DNA of 64,000 nt from an uncultured Alphaproteobacteria bacterium (GTDB taxonomy: Bacteria > Pseudomonadota > Alphaproteobacteria > Rhodobacterales > Rhodobacteraceae), in contig CACIJG010000005.1 in the NCBI GenBank assembly GCA_902586885.1, forward strand, positions 1-64,000, in the 5' to 3' direction. Below the pieces are notes generated by a model. That model was not told the DNA's origin and did not search any database. It saw only the letters and a list, made by a program, of their open reading frames with translations. This document shows, piece by piece, positions 45,370 through 55,013 of this stretch; position 1 is the stretch's first letter; each line of letters opens with the position of its first letter. The position numbers were made by a program, and so were the translations under genes.

Positions 45370-47538
45370 TCATACTACTTCTATAGATGCCTTGCCTTTT
45401 TTAATTTCACCAATAACCTCGCACTTGGCATTTAAGTCCTGAGCTTTTTTCACAAGGCTATGAATTTTTCTTTCGGGAACCGTAGCAAGAAAGGGGCCTG
45501 CTGTTTGTGGGTCAAAGAGAATCTCTGATTTCTTATTATTTTCAAAAAACATATATTTTGCATATTTCATATTTTCATTGAAGATGGAAGACCTGACACC
45601 ACTACTTATGAGATCTCTAACACCATTATAAACGGGGATTTTATCAATCATAATTCTTGCGCTTAATTTTGACTGCCTACAAATATTATATAAATGTCCG
45701 GCAAGGCCAAAGCCAGTAATATCAGTCATGGCATTAGAATAAGAACGTAGAATTTTAGCAATCTCACCTTGAGGTCTAGACATCTCTATAAAAAGATGCT
45801 CAAGGTCTTTACCCTCAGACATAGATCTCATTTCCCCAGCAAGCATTACTCCCGACCCCAATGGTTTTGTCAATATCAACAGATCTCCATCTTTGGCTCC
45901 ATTAACCATTATAGGCTTTTTGTTAGATAATCCTCCAATTGAGAACCCAATAATCAGTTCACTTCCCAATGAAGTATGACCACCCACTATTGAAACTTTT
46001 TCTTTTTCGAACACACTTCTTGCTCCTTCAATAATTTCTTCCATAGTCCTAGACTGAACTGACTCTGAGGAGTCAGGCATGATAATTGTTGATAAGGCTA
46101 TTTTGGGTATTGACCCCATAGCCCAAATGTCCCCCAGTGAGTGAATCGCTGTAACTCTGCTCAAAAGCCATGGGTCAGTTGTAAAAGCTCTGAGATGATC
46201 AGTCGTAAGAGTTTGGTAAGTGGACCCAAACTTTAGAATAGCTGCATCATCGCCTATTTCACTGACAATATTTGTTGATCTCTTATTTTTTGAAATTTTC
46301 TTCAACGAAGTTTCCAAAATCGAATTGCCAACTTTTGAGCCACATCCACCACACAAAACTTCCCTATTATTTCTATGGTTATCCTTAGAGATTTCCATTT
46401 GAGTTTGGCCCAGTTTAGAAAAATCATTGATAAACTTTCTATCTATATAGTTTTTTAATTTCCAAAAAATCTTGCCAGAAAATGCTAGTCCATTACGCAA
46501 AAATATTGCTTCATTATTTTTGTAGACAAGAAGCTTTAAATGGTCTTTTTGTGGGGAAAACTCTTTTAGCTTTTGATTATTGAAAAAATGAAGAATGTTT
46601 TGATGCAAGGTTGGGGCCTGCCGGACTGCGTAAACGCCCGACTTTCTAATAAAACTTGATGGGAAATCTGAACAATCTCCAACAGCGAATCCATTAATAA
46701 AATTTTTGATCTTTAAAGTTTTATCTACTAAAAAAAAACCCTCATTATTTTCTAATCCTGAATTTATGGAAAGAGGGTTTGGCAAAGCTCCCACACATGA
46801 AACAGTAAAGTCACTTAATATTCTTACCCCATCTTCCAAAAGGACACTATTTGTTAAAACTTTTTTTACTGGCGAAAATTCTCTTATTTCTACATTTTCT
46901 GAGGCAAGTTTTTTCTTAAGAAAATTTCTTTGAAAGGCAGTCAAATCCTTTAAAACCTTATCCATCTCGATAATAATAATTTTCGAATTGTGACGGCCTG
47001 TTTTGTTTAGTGCTATTTTCATAGAAAAAGCTAATTCTGTTGAAGCAATTCCACCACCAATCAAAATAATTTTAGCTGTTTTTTCAGACCCAACTGATTT
47101 TTGTAGAAACTCTCTCCATTTTTCTTCAAATTTTACTAAAGGCCTCATAGATACCCCATATTTGTTTAGACCGTAAATAGGGGGAATAGAATTGGAGCCT
47201 ACATTTACTGAAATTGCATCAAAAAATAATTTTCTTCCTGAAGAACATTCGACAAAACTATTTTCCTTGTCAATTCTTTTTACATCATCTAATACCAAGC
47301 GAGCTTCAATTGATCTGCAAAGCTTAAACAAGTTGATTTGCGCCTCTAACTTAGAAATTCTGTCTGCTATTAGAGAGGGTAACATACCCGTATACGAAGC
47401 TACTGGGTCAGGATTAATCAAAGTCACTCTTACAGATGGATTTTTTTTCATTGCCCACATTTTTATAAAAATGCAATGCGTGTGACCCGCTCCAATCAAA
47501 AGTAGATCTTTTTCAAAAAATCTTTCTTCCTGGTTCAT
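45370..47538 (-). CDS. selD: Fused NDH-like oxidoreductase and selenophosphate synthase
   Basis: 722 residues. Residues 1 to about 385 are a pyridine-nucleotide-disulfide oxidoreductase-like domain (LLIGAGHTHCIF at 13-24, second nucleotide motif LIGGGIASTELA near 159). Residues 390-722 are SelD: catalytic Cys399 and Lys402 (CGGCGSK), ATP-binding 'IGDDAAILKFG' and 'TDITGFGLAGH'. SelD makes selenophosphate from selenide and ATP. The fused flavoprotein is thought to help supply reduced selenium. Such fusions are known from cyanobacteria and some proteobacteria. The gene is convergent with mnmH. Confidence 0.93.
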   Translation of the reverse strand: MNQEERFFEKDLLLIGAGHTHCIFIKMWAMKKNPSVRVTLINPDPVASYTGMLPSLIADRISKLEAQINLFKLCRSIEARLVLDDVKRIDKENSFVECSSGRKLFFDAISVNVGSNSIPPIYGLNKYGVSMRPLVKFEEKWREFLQKSVGSEKTAKIILIGGGIASTELAFSMKIALNKTGRHNSKIIIIEMDKVLKDLTAFQRNFLKKKLASENVEIREFSPVKKVLTNSVLLEDGVRILSDFTVSCVGALPNPLSINSGLENNEGFFLVDKTLKIKNFINGFAVGDCSDFPSSFIRKSGVYAVRQAPTLHQNILHFFNNQKLKEFSPQKDHLKLLVYKNNEAIFLRNGLAFSGKIFWKLKNYIDRKFINDFSKLGQTQMEISKDNHRNNREVLCGGCGSKVGNSILETSLKKISKNKRSTNIVSEIGDDAAILKFGSTYQTLTTDHLRAFTTDPWLLSRVTAIHSLGDIWAMGSIPKIALSTIIMPDSSESVQSRTMEEIIEGARSVFEKEKVSIVGGHTSLGSELIIGFSIGGLSNKKPIMVNGAKDGDLLILTKPLGSGVMLAGEMRSMSEGKDLEHLFIEMSRPQGEIAKILRSYSNAMTDITGFGLAGHLYNICRQSKLSARIMIDKIPVYNGVRDLISSGVRSSIFNENMKYAKYMFFENNKKSEILFDPQTAGPFLATVPERKIHSLVKKAQDLNAKCEVIGEIKKGKASIEVV

Positions 47539-47626
47539 TTAGGTTTATCCTTTGCGTTGAACGTTTTTTTTACTCTACCATAAAATTATATTAGTCGTGC
47601 CCCGACTTTTGGAAGTCAGCAAAATT

Positions 47627-48799
47627 ATGTCAACTGAAGAAATAAAAAAACAATTACAACTTGCAATAGTTGGGATTTGTATTGTTGCCATAACAGGGGG
47701 TTTGGGACGCTTTGCTTATACTCCCATTATACCTTACATGCAAAACTCTTTATTATTAACTTCTACTGATATCGGTTTGATAGCATCATCAAACTATCTT
47801 GGTTATCTTGTAGGTTCAATCATTCCATTATTTATTGCTTTCGAGGCTCGTCAGAAATTAACACTCTACTGGTCAGTAATTGTTTCAATTGTTTCACTTG
47901 GTCTCATGGGCTTCACTATTGAATTAAATCACTTTATTGTCTTACGCTTTTTTCAAGGTGTCTCAGGCGCTGTAGCTCTGGTGATAGCTACAAACCTAAT
48001 TTTCTCAGAAATAACTGAAGGACATAGATTTGATCTTAGGCTTGCACATATTTCGGGATTTGGTTTGGGGATGTTTTTGAGTGCAATATTGATTTGGATT
48101 TGTTCTTTATTCTCTTTGGATTGGTATCAACAATGGTTTGCAGTTTCTTTTACTTGCTTAGTACTAACAATTCCCATTTTCATTCTTGACCCCAAATCAA
48201 AAGTCTTGCCAAAAAATAGTACGAGTGAAAATAAAAATAGGATGTCACTTGGTTTTATTGGTATCTCAGTAGGGTATTTTTTCTTTGGCCTGGGTTATAT
48301 AATTTTTGGTACATTCATAGCTGCTATGGCTGTTAATACCCCGGCTCTTGCAAACGTTCAACATGCCACGTGGATTTTGGTTGGGTTGGCTGCAATGCCA
48401 GCTATCTTTTTTTGGCAAAAGGTAAGTAGATTTACTGGTAATCATATATCTCTAGCATTGTCATGTTTTACGACATCATTTGGAATATTTCTCTTGTATT
48501 TGTTTGACAGTCCCAAAATATCACTAGTAGCTTGCTTATCATATGGGTTAGGAGTTGTGGGAATAGTTGGACTAGTTTTGCTTGAAGGCAAGATAAGGCA
48601 CAAGGGGTCAGTAAAATTTGCAGTTGCCTTTCTAACTACAACCTTCAGCATAGGGCAGATATCAGGTCCTTATATATCTGGAATAATGATAGACTTTTTC
48701 GGAGATTACAAAAATGCTATGCTTCTTTCCGGTTCAGCTCTTGGCATAGCAGGATTTTGTATGGTCAACTACAAAGCACTATTATCTTCTCGCCTCTAG
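47627..48799 (+). CDS. MFS transporter, YbfB/YjiJ family
   Basis: 390 residues from ATG 47627; an in-frame GTG ten codons upstream (47597) is an alternative. About twelve membrane segments are visible, with 'GGLGRFAYTPIIPYMQ' in the first helix, a motif shared by YbfB/YjiJ-type major facilitators. Substrate is unknown for this group. The stop codon lies inside the 3' end of the convergent methyltransferase gene, overlapping by 18 bp. Confidence 0.85.
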   Translation: MSTEEIKKQLQLAIVGICIVAITGGLGRFAYTPIIPYMQNSLLLTSTDIGLIASSNYLGYLVGSIIPLFIAFEARQKLTLYWSVIVSIVSLGLMGFTIELNHFIVLRFFQGVSGAVALVIATNLIFSEITEGHRFDLRLAHISGFGLGMFLSAILIWICSLFSLDWYQQWFAVSFTCLVLTIPIFILDPKSKVLPKNSTSENKNRMSLGFIGISVGYFFFGLGYIIFGTFIAAMAVNTPALANVQHATWILVGLAAMPAIFFWQKVSRFTGNHISLALSCFTTSFGIFLLYLFDSPKISLVACLSYGLGVVGIVGLVLLEGKIRHKGSVKFAVAFLTTTFSIGQISGPYISGIMIDFFGDYKNAMLLSGSALGIAGFCMVNYKALLSSRL

Positions 48800-49846
48800 G
48801 ACCATATTGGAGGCGTTTTTCTTTACTACCTTACAATTTTTAAATCCAGCTTCATTCAAAACATTGATCAATCTCGAAGGTCCTGCCTGTGCCCCGAGAC
48901 TTAGACCCACTTCCTGAGATTTTGATGTCGGAATACACCCCATGGTTGAAAAAGAGTAATACATCTGACCAAATATATTGAAATTATCTTCAGGGATATC
49001 GCTGGCCGTTGGCTCTATCAGTATCACCGAGCCACCTTCATTTAAATGATCAAATGCGTACTTGGCTGCTCCTACAGGGTCTCCCATATCGTGTAAACAA
49101 TCGAAGAATGCAATATAATCATATGATCCTTCGTAACTTTTTGCATCGGCTACACCATATTCTATTTGGTCAAGCAAGTTAGCATCCTTAGCCAAGTTTT
49201 TTGCTTGATCTATCGAAGGTCCATGAATATCAAACCCTGCCACCTTTCCTGAAGGGAAAGCATCAGCTATCATCAAAGTAGAGAGCCCATGTCCGCACCC
49301 AATATCTGCAAAGCTCCCACCTGATTTCATCTTCTCTTCAAAACCCTCAATTAACGGCAGCCATTTTTTTATCAAATTAGCTTGATACGAGGGCTTAAAA
49401 AATCTCGCTGTCCCTTGAAAGCAAATAGGGCACGCATCCTCATAAGGAACCCCCTCACCTGTTTTAAAAGCCTTCAAAACATCTTTCTCATTGTGGACTG
49501 CTCCTGTAAGCACATCATAGGCTCCAATCATATTAGCAGGGCCTTCTTCCTGGGCAAAAACTGCTGCCTGCTCGGGTGAAAGAGAAAAGGTTTTATCTTC
49601 TTTGTTGTAAGACACAAAGCCTGCTGCCGAAATTGCATGTAGCCATTCTCTTAAATACCTTTCGTCTACTTCAGCTTCCTCCGAAAATTTCTGAGATGAA
49701 ACTTCTCCTAGTTCTGAAAGTTTCTTAAATAAACCCAGTTGATCACCTATCCTCATCAAAGGAACCACAGCGGCCGCTGCAACGTCTTGCATAACTTTAA
49801 ATTGTAACTTTTTTAATTTTTCAATATCTATTGGACTATCAAGCAT
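48782..49846 (-). CDS. SAM-dependent methyltransferase with winged-helix N-terminus
   Basis: 354 residues from ATG 49846, which has AAGGAGA five bases upstream. An N-terminal helix-turn-helix-like region (about 15-100: LMRIGDQLGLFKKL, EVDERYLREWLHAISAAGF) precedes a Rossmann methyltransferase domain with motif I 'FADIGCGHGLSTLMIADAF' and 'GFDIHGPSIDQA'. The architecture resembles O-methyltransferases and Rv2258c-like proteins. It is the last gene of a minus-strand trio after the hydrolase and CurA-like reductase. Substrate unknown. Confidence 0.83.
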   Translation of the reverse strand: MLDSPIDIEKLKKLQFKVMQDVAAAAVVPLMRIGDQLGLFKKLSELGEVSSQKFSEEAEVDERYLREWLHAISAAGFVSYNKEDKTFSLSPEQAAVFAQEEGPANMIGAYDVLTGAVHNEKDVLKAFKTGEGVPYEDACPICFQGTARFFKPSYQANLIKKWLPLIEGFEEKMKSGGSFADIGCGHGLSTLMIADAFPSGKVAGFDIHGPSIDQAKNLAKDANLLDQIEYGVADAKSYEGSYDYIAFFDCLHDMGDPVGAAKYAFDHLNEGGSVILIEPTASDIPEDNFNIFGQMYYSFSTMGCIPTSKSQEVGLSLGAQAGPSRLINVLNEAGFKNCKVVKKNASNMVLEARR

Positions 49847-49868
49847 TGAATTCTCCTTTTTATAAAAC

Positions 49869-50888
49869 TTAATTTGGTTCATCGGCAAGTTTAATTATTA
49901 GCTTGCCAAAGTTTTTTCCTTTTAAAAGTCCTCTGAATGCTTCCACAACATTTTCTAAACCTTCTACCACATCTTCTTTGTATTTTAGCTTTCCATTCTT
50001 AAACCAACTAGTAAGTTTATTCATAGCCTCTTGTTTTTGTTCAGGGAATTCACTTACTATAAACCCTTGAATCCTTAATCTCCATGTAAGTGTATTTCTG
50101 AAAAGCATGGGCAGTCGATCTTCAGCCTCTTTATCAAATTCGTTATTATACATTGAAATCATTCCACAAACAGGAATTCTGGCAAAATCATTAAAAAGAG
50201 GATATACTGCGTCGAAGGTCTTTCCTCCAACATTTTCCCAATAGATATCAACGCCATTTTTACAGGCTAATTTCAGGTCTTCAACAAAATTTGGGGTATT
50301 ATAATTCAAACATTCATCGAAACCGAGATAATCTTTTACGTATTGTTTTTTCTCTTCGTTTCCTGCTACACCAATAACTCTACACTTAAAAATCTTACCT
50401 ATTTGTCCGACCACTGACCCAACTGCTCCAGAGGCTGCAGAGACTACCAGCGTTTCTCCCTCCTTAGGAGCAGCTATATTTGTCATCCCAATATAAGCTG
50501 TTCGTCCGGGCATACCTAGCGTTCCTAAAGCAAGAGATAAAGGTATTCCTTTCAATTCTACTTTTTCAATTTTGTCCTGATAAACTACAGGCATAGTCTG
50601 CCATCCTGTTCTTCCAATTACAATATCGCCCTTTGAGAATTTTTCACTATCACTTTCAACAACTTGTGAGACAGCTTCACCTTCCATTACATCTCCTAAT
50701 TCCACAGGTTTAGAGTAACTGCGTCCTGCATTCATTCGTCCCCGCATATAAGGATCGAGAGAAAGATAAATGGTTTTGAGCATCACGAAACCAGGCTCTA
50801 TTTTTTCTACAACTTCTTCCCTTATTTCAAAATTTTCATCTAATGGCTCTCCCTGTGGTCTCGACTTTAATATTATTTTTCTATTCAA
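49869..50888 (-). CDS. NADP-dependent oxidoreductase, CurA/PTGR-like MDR family
   Basis: 339 residues of the zinc-free medium-chain reductase family that reduces alpha,beta-unsaturated ketones and aldehydes. Motifs: 'LSLDPYMRGRMN' near the N-terminus, the nucleotide loop 'VVSAASGAVGSVVGQIGK', the cofactor-phosphate region 'GVAGNEEKK' and 'DIYWENVGGKTFDAV'. This is the pattern of curcumin reductase CurA and prostaglandin reductase. It is cotranscribed with the methyltransferase (22-bp gap) and preceded by the hydrolase. Physiological substrate unknown. Confidence 0.88.
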   Translation of the reverse strand: MNRKIILKSRPQGEPLDENFEIREEVVEKIEPGFVMLKTIYLSLDPYMRGRMNAGRSYSKPVELGDVMEGEAVSQVVESDSEKFSKGDIVIGRTGWQTMPVVYQDKIEKVELKGIPLSLALGTLGMPGRTAYIGMTNIAAPKEGETLVVSAASGAVGSVVGQIGKIFKCRVIGVAGNEEKKQYVKDYLGFDECLNYNTPNFVEDLKLACKNGVDIYWENVGGKTFDAVYPLFNDFARIPVCGMISMYNNEFDKEAEDRLPMLFRNTLTWRLRIQGFIVSEFPEQKQEAMNKLTSWFKNGKLKYKEDVVEGLENVVEAFRGLLKGKNFGKLIIKLADEPN

Positions 50889-50906
50889 GTATCCTCTCCT
50901 AAAATT

Positions 50907-51914
50907 TTATTTTAAATGTTTTTCATAAAAATCAATCAAATTTTCCTGAATGATCTTTGGCTCAATTAACAGAGCTTCATTGTGATCAGAGCCAATATTT
51001 TTTACAAACTTTAAGTCTTGTTCAATAGATTTTGCGTGAGCGACTAGCCTTTCTGAGTGTAGAAAAGGAACTCTAGTATCTTCTGTTCCATGGAAAACTA
51101 ATAATGCTCTACCATCAAGGGCGGTAATACCGTCCTCCGGTTTTTTCGCATAGATATCTATTCCATGAAATTTGCCTATAAAAACCGCAAGTTTCCAAAT
51201 TATTGGAGGAATCCCATTCCAGGCCAGTTCACTTTTTACTATTTCCTCAAAATCAAATACTGGGCTATCAAGACTAAAAGCTTTTATATCATCTCTCTCA
51301 GCCATCAAAAACTGAGCTGCTAATGTTCCACCTGAGACAGCATGAACGCCAATCTTTTCAATTGGGATTTTTTTCACCTCATTCAACCACAATATCACAG
51401 TGTTTAAATCTTCCCACTCCTTTGTTCCAGCAAAATATCTGCCTGATGGACAAGAGCTTTCACCATGATTTCTCTGATCAAACATTAATATATTGAACCC
51501 CGCATTTGCAAGCATTGTAGCGGGCATTAATTGATTATAATGCCTTTTTGAGGAATTAATTCCATGAACAATTATAACGGTTCTTTTCTCAAGAGGATAG
51601 TTTTTGCCAAACCACCAAGAACTAAGCTGTAAATCCTCGGTTTCATTTTTAATATCAATTTTTTCAATCGTTTTATCTTTTAGAAACCACTCTGATAAAT
51701 CTTTATTAGCCCATTTATCCCATCGATCTCCTCTAAAAGGGCCTTGACCTTTTCCATCAGGAACAAAACTCGTTGGCAGATTTTTTTCTACTATCTTATC
51801 ATTTGAACAAGATACCTTAAGTACCCTCCAAAAAATAAATTCTCCTATGCCTATCAAGGCAACCAAACAAATCACCAGAAATATTGGGATTATCTTGTAA
51901 AACAAAATTCTCAT
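50907..51914 (-). CDS. Membrane-anchored alpha/beta hydrolase
   Basis: 335 residues. A single N-terminal hydrophobic helix (about 7-34) likely anchors it in the inner membrane. The alpha/beta hydrolase fold shows the oxyanion segment 'VHGINSSKRHYNQL', nucleophile Ser in 'HAVSGGTLAA' (the first Gly of the usual GxSxG is Ala), Asp in 'FHGTEDTRVP' and His in 'GSDHNEAL'. Substrate unknown. It heads the minus-strand hydrolase-reductase-methyltransferase trio; the acyl-CoA dehydrogenase gene is divergent across a 120-bp gap. Confidence 0.83.
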   Translation of the reverse strand: MRILFYKIIPIFLVICLVALIGIGEFIFWRVLKVSCSNDKIVEKNLPTSFVPDGKGQGPFRGDRWDKWANKDLSEWFLKDKTIEKIDIKNETEDLQLSSWWFGKNYPLEKRTVIIVHGINSSKRHYNQLMPATMLANAGFNILMFDQRNHGESSCPSGRYFAGTKEWEDLNTVILWLNEVKKIPIEKIGVHAVSGGTLAAQFLMAERDDIKAFSLDSPVFDFEEIVKSELAWNGIPPIIWKLAVFIGKFHGIDIYAKKPEDGITALDGRALLVFHGTEDTRVPFLHSERLVAHAKSIEQDLKFVKNIGSDHNEALLIEPKIIQENLIDFYEKHLK

Positions 51915-52034
51915 ATAAATAAGATTGGATTAATATCCGCAAAAGATCTATAAAAAAATGGAAATATTTATGTTCAGTAAAAAATTTTTGTTGTAGCATT
52001 TGTAATTAATAAGTTTAATTTAAGGATCTTTGAG

Positions 52035-53198
52035 ATGACATTATTTACTCCCACATCTAAATGGCAATTGGAAGAGCATCAACTATTCAGTGAAAGCGTG
52101 AAGAAGTTTTATTCGGATGAAGTAAAACCAAAGCTAGAGCAATGGGGAGAACAGCAAAGAGTTGATAGAAAATTGTGGAATAAAGCAGGAGATGCGGGGA
52201 TCTTAGGAGGCTCAGTTCCCGAAGAGTACGGAGGATCCGGTGGCGACTTGGGGTTTGATGCCATAGCGCTCTACGAACTCGGTAGGACCGCAGGTGATTC
52301 AGGAAGTTGGGGATATGCTATTCAGTCAATTGTAATCCACTACATTAACGCCTATGGAACCGATGAACAAAAGCAGAAATGGCTTCCTAAACTTTCTACA
52401 GGTGAATATGTTTCGGCTCTTGCCATGACTGAACCTAGCACCGGTTCAGATGTTCAATCTATTAAAACGGTAGCTGAAAGAGACGGAAACCAATACAAAA
52501 TCAATGGATCAAAGATTTTTATTACGAACGGTGGGTCAGCTGATTTAATAGTACTTGCAGCTAAAACGAATAAGCATGAGAAATCCAAAGGCGTTTCTCT
52601 GATTGTAGTCGAAACTAAAAATCTTGAAGGGTTCAAGAGAGGTAAACCATTAAAGAAACTAGGCCAGAAAGGAAACGATACCTGTGAGTTATTCTTTGAA
52701 GACTCCAAGGTTCCCCTCACTAATCTTCTAGGCCCTGAAGAAGGAAAAGGTTTTTATCAGTTGATGAAACAACTTCCCTGGGAAAGACTTGCTATCGGTA
52801 TCGGAGCCTTGGGCAATATTGATTTTGCTTTAGAGGAAACAATAAAATATGTGAAAGATAGAAAGGCTTTTAATCAAAGAATAATGGATTTTCAAAATAC
52901 TCGTTTCAAGTTAGCAGAAATGAAAACGAAAGCCGAAGTTTTAAGATCCTTTATAAACGATTGTGTAGATAGAGTAAAAATGGGAACACTGGATGCCTCT
53001 ACAGCATCAATGGCAAAGTATTGGGGAAGCCAGACTCAAAATGAAATCATGGATGGTTGTTTGCAGTTACATGGAGGGTATGGTTTCATAATGGAATATC
53101 CTATCGCAAGAATGTATGCGGATGCCAGAGTTCAGTCCATTTATGGAGGCACAAACGAAATTATGAAGGAGTTGATCGCCAGGTCACTGGACGACTAA
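52035..53198 (+). CDS. Acyl-CoA dehydrogenase
   Basis: 387 residues, the normal length. It catalyses FAD-dependent alpha,beta-dehydrogenation of an acyl-CoA. FAD-binding 'AMTEPSTGSDVQSIKT', 'KIFITNGGSADLIVL', and the C-terminal signature 'LHGGYGFIMEYPIARMYAD' are present; 'IYGGTNEIMKEL' holds the catalytic-base Glu. AAGGA lies eight bases before the ATG. It is followed by a CaiB-family gene one base after its stop, so the two probably act in one acyl-CoA pathway. Confidence 0.93.
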   Translation: MTLFTPTSKWQLEEHQLFSESVKKFYSDEVKPKLEQWGEQQRVDRKLWNKAGDAGILGGSVPEEYGGSGGDLGFDAIALYELGRTAGDSGSWGYAIQSIVIHYINAYGTDEQKQKWLPKLSTGEYVSALAMTEPSTGSDVQSIKTVAERDGNQYKINGSKIFITNGGSADLIVLAAKTNKHEKSKGVSLIVVETKNLEGFKRGKPLKKLGQKGNDTCELFFEDSKVPLTNLLGPEEGKGFYQLMKQLPWERLAIGIGALGNIDFALEETIKYVKDRKAFNQRIMDFQNTRFKLAEMKTKAEVLRSFINDCVDRVKMGTLDASTASMAKYWGSQTQNEIMDGCLQLHGGYGFIMEYPIARMYADARVQSIYGGTNEIMKELIARSLDD

Positions 53199-53199
53199 A

Positions 53200-54306
53200 A
53201 TGCCAGAAAATAATGTTAAAGGACCTCTAAGTGATTTAAGAGTGGTTGAGTTTGATGGGCTGGGACCAACTCCTTTCTCTGCTATGCAATTAGCCGATAT
53301 GGGAGCTAAAGTCGTTCGTATAGCAAGGAAAAGCGGTACTCAAACTGCAAATCAATACACCGACGTTGTTTTTAGAAATAGACCATATGTTGAATTAGAT
53401 TTAAAAGATCAAGAGGACCTTCAGAAAGCTAAAGATTTAATAAAAAAGGCTGATATATTGATTGAGGGGTTTAGACCAGGGGTGATGGAAAGACTTGGGT
53501 TAAGTCCAGAGGAACTGATCAATGAAAATCCCAAATTAGTTTTTGCCAGAATGACAGGATGGGGGCAAGAAGGACCTCTAAGTAATACCGCAGGCCATGA
53601 CATAAATTATATTTCCTTGTCTGGGGCCCTTCATGCTATTGGAACTAAAAATACTCCCATAGCACCCTTGAACCTTCTAGGTGATTTTGCTGCTGGCTCA
53701 ATGTATCTGGTTTTTGGTATCTTATGTGCTGTTTTACATGCAAAGAAAACGGGTCAAGGTCAGATAGTTGACGGCTCAATAGTTGACGGAACAGCAAACC
53801 TAATGGCAATGATGTACTCTATGTTTAGCTTTGATCAATGGGAGGATGAGAGAGAAATTAATATGTTAGATGGAGGAGCCCCTTACTATACAACCTACAA
53901 AACTTCCGATAACAGAGATATTGCTGTTGGGGCCATAGAGGAAAAATTCTATCTCGAATTCATTTCGAAGCTAGGCTTTGAGAAGGGGGAGTTACCTGAC
54001 CGACATGACAAGGCTAACTGGAAAAAGCTTAAAGCTATTTTTCAAGAAAAAATAGGTTTAAAAACTATGAGAGATTGGGAAAAAGAATACTATGGAAGTG
54101 ATGCCTGCGTTGCGCCAGTATTAAATTTTAAAGAAGCCTTTGAGGACCCTCACAATACACATCGTAAAATATTTCCAAAGGCTTTTGGCATAATCCAACC
54201 TAAACCCGCACCAGATCTTTCATTGACACCTGCGCCGCCAATTGGAAATAACCATAAAAATAAAATTACCATAAAAGAACTATCTAAAACTTGGGAGTTT
54301 GAATAA
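53200..54306 (+). CDS. CaiB/BaiF class III CoA-transferase family, alpha-methylacyl-CoA racemase-like
   Basis: 368 residues. The racemase-type residues are present: 'RPGVMERLGLSPEEL', His in 'AGHDINYISLSGALH' and Asp in 'LLGDFAAGSMYL'. This 'GHDINY' variant characterises alpha-methylacyl-CoA racemases rather than true CoA-transferases, which have an Asp nucleophile nearby. It would interconvert (R)- and (S)-2-methylacyl-CoA so the dehydrogenase encoded just upstream can act. The nitroreductase gene follows after 2 bp. Confidence 0.87.
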   Translation: MPENNVKGPLSDLRVVEFDGLGPTPFSAMQLADMGAKVVRIARKSGTQTANQYTDVVFRNRPYVELDLKDQEDLQKAKDLIKKADILIEGFRPGVMERLGLSPEELINENPKLVFARMTGWGQEGPLSNTAGHDINYISLSGALHAIGTKNTPIAPLNLLGDFAAGSMYLVFGILCAVLHAKKTGQGQIVDGSIVDGTANLMAMMYSMFSFDQWEDEREINMLDGGAPYYTTYKTSDNRDIAVGAIEEKFYLEFISKLGFEKGELPDRHDKANWKKLKAIFQEKIGLKTMRDWEKEYYGSDACVAPVLNFKEAFEDPHNTHRKIFPKAFGIIQPKPAPDLSLTPAPPIGNNHKNKITIKELSKTWEFE

Positions 54307-54308
54307 AA

Positions 54309-54989
54309 ATGAAAGTTTCAGATGCTGCTAATTCAAGAATATCATGCCGTGCCTTCAAAGACCAACCAGTTTCACTTAATCAAATAAAGCAACTGCTTAA
54401 CGTTGCTAAACAAGCTCCATCTGGTGGAAATCTTCAGCCTTGGGAAGTTTTTGCGTTTACTGGTAAAAAACTTGAGGCAATAATTCAAGATATAGAAAAT
54501 CAATTAAGTGAGAAGCCCATGGGGGAAAAAGCAGAATATGATGTTTATCCACCAAGTTTATGGGAGCCATATAGAAGCCGCAGATATAAGAATGGAGAAG
54601 ACCTTTATGCTTGTATAAATGTAAGTCGTGAGGATAAAGAAGGACGAAGAAAACAGTTTGTCAGAAATTTCAAATTTTTCGATGCCCCTGTTGGACTTTT
54701 TCTATATTTAGATAAAGGAATGGGACCTCCTCAATGGTCAGACGTAGGAATGTTCATACAAACCCTAATGCTGTATGCACGAGAAATGGGGCTTCACACA
54801 TGTGCTCAAGAAGCATGGGCAATGTGGCATTCTACTGTAGCTAAACATGTAAAGCCCTCTGAAAATCTTATGTTATTTTGTGGTGTTGGAGTTGGATATA
54901 TGGATGAAAGTTTCCCTATAAATTCATTGCAGACGGATAGAGTCGACGTAGAGGAGTTCACGAAATTTTATGGTTTTGAAAATAGTTAA
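54309..54989 (+). CDS. Nitroreductase family protein
   Basis: 226 residues. The FMN-binding features of the nitroreductase fold are present: 'SRISCRAFKDQPV' at the start, 'QAPSGGNLQPWEV' and a C-terminal 'CGVGVGYMDESFPIN'. Members use NAD(P)H to reduce nitro groups, quinones or enone-type compounds. It lies in the acyl-CoA dehydrogenase-racemase operon with very short spacing. Substrate unknown. Confidence 0.9.
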   Translation: MKVSDAANSRISCRAFKDQPVSLNQIKQLLNVAKQAPSGGNLQPWEVFAFTGKKLEAIIQDIENQLSEKPMGEKAEYDVYPPSLWEPYRSRRYKNGEDLYACINVSREDKEGRRKQFVRNFKFFDAPVGLFLYLDKGMGPPQWSDVGMFIQTLMLYAREMGLHTCAQEAWAMWHSTVAKHVKPSENLMLFCGVGVGYMDESFPINSLQTDRVDVEEFTKFYGFENS

Positions 54990-55013
54990 CTTCTCTGGCT
55001 CTTGATAAGAATT

